A stretch of 21,103 nucleotides of DNA, taken from assembly GCA_026770615.1 (NCBI GenBank), contig MU631356.1, positions 98,766-119,868 on the forward strand. The letters are read 5' to 3'. Source of the stretch: Pavlovales sp. CCMP2436 (taxonomy: Eukaryota > Haptophyta > Pavlovophyceae > Pavlovales). The notes beneath the pieces were generated by a model. That model searched no databases, was not told where the DNA came from, and saw only the letters and a program-made list of their open reading frames with translations. Below are positions 8,493-17,702 of this stretch, piece after piece. The position numbers and the translations under genes are program-made. Every line of letters starts with the position of its first letter. The first letter of the stretch is position 1.

Positions 8493-8565
8493 ATAATAAT
8501 AATGCCTAACAAGCAAAGCCCCCCCCCCAATAATATTATTATTATGAATAATTTGACCTCGACAG
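8493..8565 (+). repeat. Introner-like intron with AT donor, flanked by 9-bp repeat
   Basis: In-phase joining needs the intron to start ATAATAATAATG, one G-to-A change from the GTAAT-type donors seen elsewhere, and to end CGACAG. It contains the shared C-run plus AATAATATTATTATTAT block. CCTCGTCAG (8484-8492) just before it and CCTCGACAG (8557-8565) at its end form a 9-bp direct repeat with one mismatch, as a target-site duplication would. Confidence 0.6.
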
Positions 8566-9705
8566 GTGCAAACTGAGGGAGGAGCGCCGCTTTGACCACG
8601 AGCTCGGCAAGCTGCGCCGTCCACCGGAGACACTCTTTCGGTGTGCAGCCTGCAAGCCAACGGCCGCTTGTGTTTGCCTCGACGGTAATTTTAAACTCTG
8701 GCGCTACGCGTGAGAGATCGGGACTTACCAACAGCACGTGGTCGGTGAGCCGGGCACTGCGGGGGCGCTCTTTAAATAGAGCTCTCTCGTCGCTGAAATC
8801 CTTGAGGCTCTGGCTGCTGGCGACGAGGGGGCGTGTCAGACATGCGGGCCGTCAGAAATCGCTGCTCTGCGCAGCAAGACTCACTCTTCTGCTGGGCGCG
8901 AACTCATGGACGTGAGCGCGATCTACTTTGCTGTCTGCCCACATTCAGTTATTCGCCTGGCATTCGACTTTTCTGGCGGCGAGCGCCATTCCTTCGCAGT
9001 CGCTGCCGTTCTCCTCCTTAACTAGGAGGTAGATGTGATAGTCGGTGATACTCTGTGCCAGTCTGGCGGGCGCTTTATGAAGCTGCAGGCTGCATACGAT
9101 GCGGGCAATCTGCGCCTGCCTGCTGGTGTCGAGTGGAGGAATCTCACAAACACGCTTTTCGCTGTGAATGCAATGCACGTGAAGGGGCACGGCTGGCCAT
9201 GCAGGCTCTTGAATGGCATTCGGATCTCTAACATGGCTTGACTACACCACGGAGAGAGCGCATAGCAAGTGCGTTATGGATGACCACCATCACCGAGCCC
9301 CCCCCCCCGCCGCCGCCCAGACCGCCGAGCCCGCCGCCGCCTCACCGCCGCCTCACCTCCATCCCGCCCCGTCCCTTCATGTGTACTGAATTCAGGCCTT
9401 CCGTGTGATGTCAGCTGCGGGGCCCCGATTGCACGGCATGAGCGCTATCGGCAGGCGGGAATTCCTTACCGTCGTCGCGCGCGGGCACAACTTCAAAGTG
9501 GATGCTGGCGTTGCGCAGGCTGTTCTCACCATGCTGCTCAGCGTCGGAGTCTGGCTGCGGCGCGCGCGGGAATCACTCCTTGCCTCAGCACAGATGTGTG
9601 GGCTCTTACCTGGCGCTGTTTTGCCGGCGGCGGCTGAGACTGTCAGGGAAGCGTGCGCACCTCTGCTCAAGCAGGTTGTGGCCATGGCGTCATGCACGTA
9701 CCAAG
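8566..9705 (+). pseudogene. KDZ catalytic-core exons
   Basis: Exons 8566-8709, 8782-9268 and 9393-9705 join in phase. They carry CAAC...CVCLDGNFKLWRY (first acidic residue in DGNF), a CG-x-SEIAALRSK segment, YFAVCPH, the GGERHSFAV strand, VGDTLC (second acidic position), MHVKGHGWPCRL (His cluster) and GESA(stop)Q, where the family has a conserved Glu. The last exon continues as an Ala/Leu helical segment (MSAIGRREFLTVVARGHNF). Three stops (9023, 9239, 9263) disrupt it. The intron 9269-9392 (GTGCGT...TTCAG) still joins CAA|GCC exactly in phase. Confidence 0.85.
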
Positions 9706-9804
9706 GTAATATTAATAATAATAAGAGACCGAGCTCACCCCCTACCAATAATATTATTAATCATACCTAACTGACGACCCCCCCCCACCCCACGCACGTA
9801 CAAG
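9706..9804 (+). repeat. Introner-like intron flanked by direct repeat
   Basis: Donor CAAG|GTAATATT, acceptor GTACAAG|GG, phase 1, 99 nt. It contains CCAATAATATTATTAATCAT, ACCTAACTGACGA and a C-run, the block seen in the introns at 7962-8378 and 8493-8565. GCACGTACCAAG at the exon end and GCACGTACAAG at the intron end are near-identical direct repeats bracketing the insert. Confidence 0.65.
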
Positions 9805-10105
9805 GGCATGCTACTGGAGCGCTAAACCTGGAATCAAAGGGCGTGCCAAAGAAGGTCGCCGATACTGTCCGTAAGGCCGTACACCGGGCCAAGCTCAACT
9901 CCCTATAGATGTTGCGAGACCAGGCCGACGGGGCGCCAGGTGTGCTGCTACTGCCGCTGCTGCCTTACTAACTTACCGGATGGCTTTCTGGCTCTACTGC
10001 GTCCTGACATCTGTGCGCGTGCTATCCAATCCTTACTCAGCGACCGGGCGCGACCGCAAGCGGCACGACTCCCGCCACGATAAGAGCTTAGCTTACATGA
10101 AAAAG

Positions 10106-10908
10106 GTAATAGCTCTCGCTGCATGGCTCACTGTCAGTAGCTCTCATGCCTGGCCTCGCACTTTCTGCTGCCCATTGTCCGCTCTGTCTAGTTACTATGG
10201 CTTATTGTTGGGAGAGGGGGGGGGCAAGGGCTTGGCAAGCTAGTTAATGTTATTATTATTCTTCTTATTAGGACGAGCTTCGACAGTTATTATCCTTTGT
10301 GTATGAAAAGAGGGTGAGCACTCGGCAAGCATGTTATATTATGGGCTAGGTAAGGGCGTTTCCTATTATTTTTTAGTATGAATCGCAAACCTCGGAGCGT
10401 GCGCGCAACAAGTGGATGAGCCCCCACCCCCCAACCCCCTAAATGTAGTCTGGATATTATTTTGGGCTGAATTTAGGTGGCTGGGGTTGAGAGGTCGGCC
10501 ACCTAAATTTATTCTTAATATTATTCTAGCACGCGCGCATGGGGGGGGGGGTATGTAGGGGGGGGGATAAGAGCTCGGTCTGTAATGTATTATAATTATA
10601 TTATTTCCGACACTTTTATTTTTATTCTGGTTTGCGTGGGAGGGGGGAATCTGGCCACCTAAATATTAATAATATTAATAATGTTAATAATGTTAATAAT
10701 GTCAGTAATGTTAGTAATAATCATTTGCCCAAGTGTCACACAGGGGGGGGGGTAGCGCTCGGCCTGTTGGGTATTATTAATCATATTATTATGGGGGAAG
10801 GGGGGTTGGGGAAGAGGAGGGGGGGGGGGGTACGGCATCGGCGAGCAAGTTGACGACATTGGCTGATTGATCTGCCTGTGCGCTGCGACTACTGTCCTTT
10901 GCCCGCAG
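10106..10908 (+). repeat. Long intron with inverted copy of the shared unit and AATAATGTT microsatellite
   Basis: Donor AAAAAG|GTAATAG at 10106, acceptor TTTGCCCGCAG at 10908, phase 0 (803 nt). It contains G-runs, an (AAT/GTT AAT)n microsatellite at 10660-10725, and near 10740-10800 the reverse-complement orientation of the shared unit (GGCCTGTTGGGTATTATTAA then G-run). The paired segments GGCCACCTAAAT and ATTTAGGTGG near 10470-10510 form a small inverted repeat. Confidence 0.7.
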
Positions 10909-11576
10909 GCCCTGGATGTTATCAAATCCAATCTCCCTGTTGAGGACGCTCGTGACAAGCTGCTGTGGAGGCTGCCTGAGGGAGACGTGGACTGGAACGA
11001 GATCGCTGTCCGGTGCTACACACGTCTCGACTTTCCGTGGCGTGCCGTGGGCGAGTTCGACTCTGAGATCAGGGAGAAGGTGCAGCTGTACCAGGATTTC
11101 AAGAGGTACACGCTGCGTGTATGTGGTGATGTCAACGTATCTGTGATGCCCACTCTTCCCTCCTGGTCACCCCCCCCTCCCCCCGTCCCCCATCCGCCTT
11201 GCTGCAGGTGGGATCGTCTCGAGAATGCCGAACGCGTGCACTTCCGCGAGCTGGAGCAATATTGCTCGTCCATGCGCGTGTGGCTCTCCAATCAGGGTGC
11301 CGTAGTCAAGCTGTGTCTGAAGCTGTGTCTGAGCGTGAGGGATTGCTGGCTGACGGTCTTTGACGCGGAGCGGCGCGTTGACGCCGTGGACACCCTGCTC
11401 GAAAGCGCGCCGCCGTACCTGCGCGACTCCCTGTCGGGCATTCGCAGCCCGTCCGACGCACACGCTGCTTTTGAGGCCGCATCTGCCGGCGAGGAAGACA
11501 TGAAGGAACTTCTCGCTCGCGGACTTTCTGCAGACCGCGTCTGGCGCTGCGAGGCCCAGAAGCCCGCCCCGTCAAG
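10909..11576 (+). pseudogene. KDZ C-terminal helical exons
   Basis: Exon 10909-11105 (ALDVIKSNLPVEDARDKLLW ending LYQDFKR) joins through intron 11106-11207 to 11208-11576 (WDRLENAERVHFRELEQYC and on), phase 2 to phase 2. The charged, Leu/Glu/Arg-rich helical sequence is typical of the region following the KDZ catalytic fold. No stops. Exon end TCAAG|GTATTC joins in phase to 11769. Confidence 0.65.
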
Positions 11577-12109
11577 GTATTCTACCTCCCAGCCTCCCCC
11601 CTCCCCCCCCCCCATGCTAATAATAACTACCATGCAATATTATTATTTTGTTATTTATAAAAGCTCCCCAAACCTTCACCCCCTCCCCCATGCCCGCAAT
11701 ATTATATTGTGAATAATACGTTTTGACTGGGATTTTACCCCCACCCCCTCTCCCCATCTTAATGGCAGGCTCGGCAACAGCAGCTCTTCTTCAATGCGTA
11801 CCCTGGCTGTGAAAGCCATGCAAGCGTGTCTGCCCTCCATCCGCGAAGGTCTAGGCGTAAAGTTTCCCGGCCTGTCGACCGTGCCGCCTCTCTCGCAGTC
11901 GTCAACGTGGACCGGCGTGCCCAAGGTAATAGTAGTACTAGTAATAATAATAATTATAAAATAATAACAATAATACCAATGCCCATACAAAAAAATAATC
12001 GCGGGGGCAGTCACGCTTGGGACAGAGGTGCGCGACAATATAATACTAATAATGATGACAATTATAATAGGTACCTTTCGCCAGGGAGACGATCCCTTAC
12101 GCCGAGCAT

Positions 12110-12426
12110 GATGACGAGGAGGGCAACTCTGGCGACGAAGAGGTGCGCACCGTACTGACCTAAACCTCTACCCCCACCTTCGGTACGCGTGCACCTTCCT
12201 CGCGCAGCAATACTGGCCTAACACCCCTTCCCCCCTGCACACATACACACACAAACATATAGGCTTTCGCGCACGACGATTTGCTCGCCGACCAGGATGA
12301 CGAGGAGGGCAACTCTGGCGACGAAGAGGTGCGCACCCTAATGACATAAACCTCTACCCCCACCTTCGGTACGCGTTCACCTTCCTCGCGCAGCGGTACC
12401 GGCCTAACACCCCCCCCCCCTGACAC
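12110..12426 (+). repeat. Tandem duplication of an acidic exon end plus its intron
   Basis: A segment of about 130 bp starting GATGACGAGGAGGGCAACTC at 12110 is repeated at 12296 (period 186). Each copy contains the end of an exon (DDEEGNSGDEE), the donor GAG|GTGCGCACC and most of the intron, including CCTCTACCCCCACCTTCGGT. Both exons (12071-12142, 72 nt; 12263-12328, 66 nt) are multiples of three and in phase 0, so the protein gained a second acidic motif without frame loss. Confidence 0.85.
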
Positions 12427-12440
12427 CTAACTCCGCGCAG

Positions 12441-13682
12441 CCGCCGGCCCTGCCGTCGCCGAGCCTAGCGCCGCCCTCGGCCCCGGCGCACCCTGCCGCC
12501 GCTGTCCCGCGCCGCCATCCCCCGCCGCCAAGCCCGCCACTCGCTGCCGTCGACCTGCCGGCGAGCGGGGGGTCGTCGTCGCCGACTCTGGCCACCACTC
12601 TCGCGACCGGCGCCCGGGCAAGCCGGTGCCCACGCACCGCTCGGGGAGGGGTTGGGGGTGCGTCGTCCGAGACGCCAGGGCTCTCCGCCAGGTCGCCTCT
12701 TCGAGCGGTCGACGTGATCGTGCCGACGCCTTTAGCCCGTCTGCAGGCGCTCTCGGGGCGTGCCGAGGCGATGCGCGCCGCACGTGCCGCCGCAATTTCA
12801 TCGCCGCAGCCCACGGTGCGCCTAGATTGCTCGCTCCTCCTCGAGCTCGCGCCCGACAGCTCGATTGTCGCGCTCACGGGTGACGTGGCGGCCCTCGTCG
12901 GCGAGGCGCTGAGCTGCGCAGGCGTTCGTGAGGGCAACTTGGTGAACTTTGTCGTCGCGCGCCCCAAAGGTCTGCCGGGCAAGACTCAAACGGGCGCCGG
13001 GATCACCATCACCCCTTTCGAGCTGGGCAGGCTCAACATGAAGACGTTTCTCAACGGCGAGGTGGTCGACGCGGGGCTCGCCTCGGTGGTGCGGCAAGTG
13101 GGCGCCGTAGGAGTGGAGGCCTATGCTTTCAGCGGCTGCCTCGTCCCCGAGTTGTACACACGGAACTTCATCGACCGTGTGACACGCTGGACACACGCCG
13201 TGCCTCGCCTGTTGAGCTCCCGATACCTACTATTCCCCGTGAACACACTCCTGCACTGGTTTCTCATCCTGGCCGACCCCGCGCGCCGCCGCTTCGAGGT
13301 GTTTGACTCCCTGCCGACGTTTATCTCCCGCCCGCTCGCGATCGAATACGTGGAGGCGGTCGCGATGTACTTGCACGAGGAGCTCGGCCGCCGCCGCCGC
13401 CGCAAAGACGAGCAACGCATCGAGGGCGAGCACGCGCTCGACTCCGTGCTCGACTGGAATACTGTCTGGTGGGTGGAGGCGGCTGAGGCTGCCGAGCACG
13501 GCCCGTCTGGGTACGAGTTGCCCCACCAAGTCGACAAGTCTAACGACTGCGGTGTCTGTCTGATTGTTTTAGCTATGACTGTGTCGATGTGCACGTTTGA
13601 ACCTTCTGGCATCACTTGCAGTCTTCCCCAAGGAGTGCGAAGCGGTTATAATAATAGCCCCACTGGCAGTAAAATAATATAA
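12441..13682 (+). CDS. Ulp1/SUMO-protease-like (peptidase C48) C-terminal exon
   Basis: Open exon of 414 codons, phase 0 after the acceptor CGCGCAG at 12440. It starts with a Pro/Ala-rich linker (PPALPSPSLAPPSAP), then a papain-fold deSUMOylase domain: TFLNGEVVDA corresponds to the family LND/NE substrate motif; LLHWFLI has the catalytic His-Trp at codon 13254; FEVFDSL the Asp at 13305; PHQVDKSNDCGVC the oxyanion Gln at 13527 and the nucleophile Cys at 13548. The full H-D-Q-C set is present and no stop interrupts it, unlike the upstream transposase exons. Ulp1-like peptidases recur in several DNA-transposon superfamilies including KDZ, where they may counter SUMO-based silencing (inference). 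The last codons run into the tandem repeat starting near 13650, so the C-terminus may be truncated or replaced. Confidence 0.88.
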   Translation, partial: PPALPSPSLAPPSAPAHPAAAVPRRHPPPPSPPLAAVDLPASGGSSSPTLATTLATGARASRCPRTARGGVGGASSETPGLSARSPLRAVDVIVPTPLARLQALSGRAEAMRAARAAAISSPQPTVRLDCSLLLELAPDSSIVALTGDVAALVGEALSCAGVREGNLVNFVVARPKGLPGKTQTGAGITITPFELGRLNMKTFLNGEVVDAGLASVVRQVGAVGVEAYAFSGCLVPELYTRNFIDRVTRWTHAVPRLLSSRYLLFPVNTLLHWFLILADPARRRFEVFDSLPTFISRPLAIEYVEAVAMYLHEELGRRRRRKDEQRIEGEHALDSVLDWNTVWWVEAAEAAEHGPSGYELPHQVDKSNDCGVCLIVLAMTVSMCTFEPSGITCSLPQGVRSGYNNSPTGSKII

Positions 13683-14646
13683 ATTGTATGAAGGCCTTAC
13701 TTCGAATGTAAAATTTTCTTACGCTTATATGTGGAGTCAATCTTTTAGTATAACGTCAACGAGTGGTCCCACTACCACAATTGACTCTAGCAACATAACT
13801 TAGTACGCAGCAATTTTCATGGATAAACCTCGCGGGTGAAAAGGAACCTGAGGTGTCATAAAAACAATACAAGATATTTTATGGGACAGGAGGTCTCAGA
13901 GTCCTCTTAATATATGATTTGCCCTCCTGGGATCAAATAACTAACTAATTCATAGCTATAGCATGGACTTATACGATTATAACCTTTTCAGGGATGCCCA
14001 GCAGTCAAAAAAAGTGTTCCACTGGCTCCAAACATCATATTATGTTGGTATGAAGGCCCTACTTTGAACGTATAAAATTACTTCGTTACTGTGGAAAGAT
14101 TCTTCTAGTATAAGCGAATAGTCCGACGCTTAGCCGATACCTAGTACTTAGCATTAGCTGTATGGATAAACATCGCGGGTAAAAAGGAACCTGAAGTGGC
14201 AATTAAATACATAAATAATATTTTATGGGATAGGAGGTCTCAGAGTCTTCTTAATATATTATTTGGCCCCCCTGGAATGTATAAACTAACTAATTCATAG
14301 CATTAGTATAGTATGAAACTATTATAACCTTTTCAGGGATGCCCAGCGGTCATTTTTTTTTCCACTGGCTCCAAACATCGTATTATGTTGGTATCCAGGC
14401 CCTACTTTGAACGTATAAAAGTATTTCGTTACCGTGGAAAGATTCTTCTTGTTCAGCGATCGCGAATGGTCCGATACTTTGACTTAGCCGATACATAATA
14501 CTTATCACTCTACATGGATAAACCTCGCGGGTGAAAAGGAACCGGAGGTGGCAAAGAAACAATACAATATATTTTATGAGATCGGAGGTCTCAAATCCTC
14601 TTTATAAATTATTTGGACCCTCTGGGATCCACAAACTAACTAATTC
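13650..14646. repeat. Three tandem units of about 350 bp
   Basis: Units anchored at TATGAAGGCC(C/T)TACTT begin at 13687, 14049 and 14392 (periods 362 and 343). The third unit stops near 14646 and lacks the last roughly 100 bp. Shared blocks include AACCTCGCGGGTGAAAAGGA, ATAGGAGGTCTCAGAGTC, AACTAACTAATTCA and CCACTGGCTCCAAACAT. A degenerate CCACTGGC...TTG lies at 13657, so the array begins inside the last codons of the Ulp1 frame. AT-rich and non-coding. It may be the subterminal repeat region of the KDZ element or a separate satellite. Confidence 0.85.
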
Positions 14647-14689
14647 AAGCCATTTCAGTTAACTTAGTTACCAACGTGCAGTAACTCGC

Positions 14690-15180
14690 AAACAGGAGCC
14701 AGCAAGCCCAGAATCCATCCAACAGCCCAAAAAGAAGGCGCGTCAGATATGCAATTGGGAAGAAAAATGCCCTGAACCAAAACCCAAAACCACTGAGCCC
14801 GAGGCCCACCCCAGTGACGGGGTGGGGTAGACCGGACCCCAGCAAAAGCCTCCCACTGTGTGGTTCCTGCCCTTCGTGGGCAAGAATCACACTGTGGGAT
14901 AATGGCTGTCGGAGTATAGTTGTCTGTGCTATGGCGCTACAGGATTGTCGCGTGCGCAGGCGTGCGGCAGCTCGCGCGCTCGAGATGCAGAGGAGTTCGG
15001 TCAGCAGCAAATCAGTCGAGCGGCGTTGATTGTCATTTTGTTGATCAGACTCAGCGGTGGGGACGGTATCCGGTGTGCTCGGAAAGTTCCCCGGATCCGA
15101 GTGTTTTTCAACGCTCTGGTTCGGGTTTCAGAACCATGCGGAGGCGGACGTATAACTAAAAATTTACACAGCAACTGTAA
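14690..15180 (+). mobile_element. 3' segment of a dispersed element, copy 1
   Basis: Shares with the element end at 20475-20935: GAGCCAGCAAGCCC; GCCCGAGGCCCACCCC with its hairpin partner GGGGTGGG (14797-14830); the run TCAGCGGTGGGGACGGTATC (15051 on); GTTTTTCAACGCT; and a closing GGCGGACGTATAACTA. No coding part of the element is present, so this is a 5'-truncated fragment. It contains a 22-bp-arm hairpin (14851-14872 with 14878-14899, three mismatches, loop TTCGT). Confidence 0.6.
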
Positions 15181-16101
15181 ATTATTAGCGCGCGCCATTA
15201 ACTGCAATACGGATCCCCAACGTACTGGGGTCTCACAGGGAGCTATAATTTATTGTGATGGCACCATATTTGCACGAGGGGCATTTATTCAGGGGGATAT
15301 TCGCCATATTGGGGGCGTTAGCTAACTAACAACACGACGACCCATCAAGGCCCCATGGGCCCCAGGGTACAAAATTATATGGAATATTTTCAAGAGCGTA
15401 ACCCGGCCCACCATGCTTGATATTGATCAGAACCCTACATCGCTCTAAAAGATCTATCGCCATTAATTATCGCCTTGTGATTTTAACTACTTTAAACGGC
15501 AAAATATCCAAAATACGGACGGACAAAAGGCATTGGTGAAACGCGAAGGCGACGTGCGGAACCTTGTCCTGACAAGAGTGCGCAGCAACAAGAATGAAGG
15601 CAAAATCCGGAGTCCTTGACGGGGGGGGGGGTCGCAGGCGCCCAAAAGATGTCGCCTCTAACGTTCCCAGTGTCGGAGTCACAAGTGGAAGGCTCGGCGG
15701 CGAGCTGGGCGGCGGGCTGGGCGGTGGGCGCGGCGGCGGGCTCGGAGGCGACATCGGCGGTCGGTTCGGCGGCGGGCTCGGCGACAAGGAATATGATAGC
15801 CTACACACACCTAGCCACGTGCTATGCTTTACCTGAGCCTGCAGGTACAGGATAGCACGATTCGGCTATATGGAGTTTTTTGGCGTGTATAAATTGTTGT
15901 AATTATGCACAGGAACGCGGCGGGACGAAGCTACGACGGAGAAAGGTCGCGGCGGAGAGACGACGCGGGGAGTAAGATAGCGCATGAGACGACCGATGCG
16001 CTGACCCTCTAGAGTGGGCTTTCGGGCTGCAAGTCGGGGGACATTAAAGCCATCGTGGTGCAGATTACACGTCGCCGACTGCCAATGCTGCGGCGCGGCG
16101 A
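15181..16101. other. Intergenic region with GC minisatellite
   Basis: No supported gene. 15690-15785 is a degenerate 12-bp GGCGGGCTCGGC-type minisatellite whose open frames give Gly- or Ala-rich peptides. A C/G-run lies at 15620-15630. A possible acceptor (TTATGCACAG, about 15912) upstream of 16102 could mark a 5' exon boundary of the following gene, but I cannot prove it. Confidence 0.5.
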
Positions 16102-17671
16102 ATGCTGCTGTGGGCGCCCCTGCAGCTGCGGGCGCCCATGCTGCTGCCCAAGCTTCTGACGGGAATCGCTCTTGCAGCCACCACCTTCGTGCACCTGGGA
16201 AGCACCGGTGTCAGCACTGCGCTTTGTGCCGTGGCCGCACCGGAGGCCGCGCATGAGGTCTCGAGCGTGGATGACGACGCAAACCGGCAGTTCGCTGTTG
16301 CTGCCGCCTTGCAGGCGCGCCAAGCGCCCAACATTGCCGCCATCGAGACGGTTGCCGAATATGATCTCGGGCGTGCGTGCAGTCTGCCGAAGACCTGGTG
16401 GCCGGTGGACGTGGCCGCTTTGTTGGCGACGCTGGGCCTGCAGCGGCCTCACAGCATCGCGATCGGCTCGTGTGGGCACTTCGGCGACGTGCTCGCCCCG
16501 GGCGCGTGCCGGCGGCTGTCTGAGTGCAGGCTCAAGCTGCTCGACCCCGAGTCGATCCTACCTCTGCTCGCGGAGCCCACGCGCGCTCGCGAGGCGCTTG
16601 GAAACATCCGAACGCCGCTCGAGCTCGCCCCGGGCGCGCTCGAGTGCGGATGCTGCGCGGACACCAGCAATCTCACTTTCGCCGGCCTGGCTGGGCCGTG
16701 CCCCAACGGGGGAACGGCGTGTGCTGGTGTCGTCGGGCGGAAACCGCCGGGGCCGCAAGAGAAGGGAGCGCTATACCTCCAGGTTGTCAAGGACGTGTCC
16801 ACCTACTCTGCAAGGCTGCAGATTCGCAAGACCTCCGGCGGCGAGCATCACCTGGCACTCGCAAGCGAGCATTTGCTCACGACTGGCGGCAGCAAATCGG
16901 CGTGGCCGCCGCTCAGAAGCCATCCACCGACCGACATCGTCCTGCAGCACTTGCGCATGGCGGAGCTTCACCTCGCTATGAGAGACGAAGTGCTAATGGC
17001 ATGGCAGCTGGGTCTGACCACGCGCGCGCTGCTGCCGCCTGCCGGCGAAACGGACCCGCTGAGCTACACCATCCAGTCCTTCCGAGCAGGCAGTTCAGCC
17101 GGCGTGCTCACCTCGGCTCACCCTCTCATGGCGAAAGAGGTGACGCCGTTCTGCTCGTGCCGCGCTTCATCGCGCGGGTGTGCTGGGCGTTGCATGTGCG
17201 TCTTTGAGCTCATCTTCTCGGCAATGGTTGAACGCAAATCCAGCTTCACCTACAAGGGTATTGTAGACTGGGTGTGCAGGCGCTTTCTGGAGAAGGTCCG
17301 GAGGCTTGCAGCCGAGCTCTGGGGGATGAGCGCAGCAGGTGCTGGCGGGTCGGCGAGCCAGTCCAAGGGCCCGTCGAAGCTCGAGCGCGAACCGAGCGGG
17401 GGCGAGGCTGTGGGCAAATCGCCGGCGACGGGCCCAAAGGTCGCCTACGGTTTCCTCGTAGACGACGAGGAGGACGAGGAGGCTAGCGAGAAATTCATGC
17501 TGCGCGCACAAGTTCTAGCTCTCAATGCGGAGCTTGCTGTGGTGCGCGGAAAGCTGGCTGTGCACGAGACAGCCACCGCCGCTGCCGCCGCCGCCGCCGC
17601 TGCTGGTGCTGCACGACTTTCCGCCGCCGCCGCCGCCCCCGCCGCCCCCGCCGCCGCCGCCGCCCCCCCCC

Positions 17672-17702
<31 letters not shown>

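Larger units (their letters stand above)
6789..13682 (+). pseudogene. KDZ (Zisupton-like) transposase with C-terminal Ulp1 domain, decayed
   Basis: Traced exons: 6789-7553, 7647-7961, 8379-8492, 8566-8709, 8782-9268, 9393-9705, 9805-9939, 10041-10105, 10909-11105, 11208-11576, 11769-11925, 12071-12142, 12263-12328, 12441-13682, about 1480 codons. From 7647 on, every junction is in phase, and all introns are GT-AG except 8493-8565. Family evidence: a CxC cysteine cluster (FKCGSCLSECMLTHSISCEE, then EECDRSQHLKLHTYNRW); VCLDGNFKLWRYA, the DGNF motif around the first catalytic Asp; MDVSAIYFAVCPHS; FDFSGGERHSFAV; DVIVGDTLCQSGGRF; FAVNAMHVKGHGWPC; HHGESA(stop)QAFRVMSAAG; then MSAIGRREFLT. This order is the KDZ transposase core. 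Lesions: frame changes near 7130 and 7437; in-frame stops at 7223, 7816, 9023, 9239, 9263 and 9906; donor GT changed to AT at 8493. The element probably cut-and-pasted itself; this copy cannot make an intact transposase. Confidence 0.85.

Noticed and set aside
8187..8660. 157-codon minus-strand open frame.
   Set aside because: Half of it is translation of the CT/CA microsatellite, and the rest is opposite KDZ exons.
7223..9908. Reassignment of UAG (to Glu or Gln) as an explanation for the in-frame TAGs.
   Set aside because: The other long coding regions (PARP fusion, Ulp1 exon, orphan) have no internal TAG, the orphan frame ends with TAG, and frameshifts plus a lost donor in the same gene indicate ordinary decay.
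14945..15325. 126-codon plus-strand frame in the element tail.
   Set aside because: The homologous tail at 20.5-20.9 kb does not keep the frame open, so it is not a conserved protein.
15594..15855. Gly-rich and Ala-rich open frames with a GELGGGLGGG-type repeat.
   Set aside because: Two overlapping frames are equally open over a 12-bp minisatellite, no start context, no domain.
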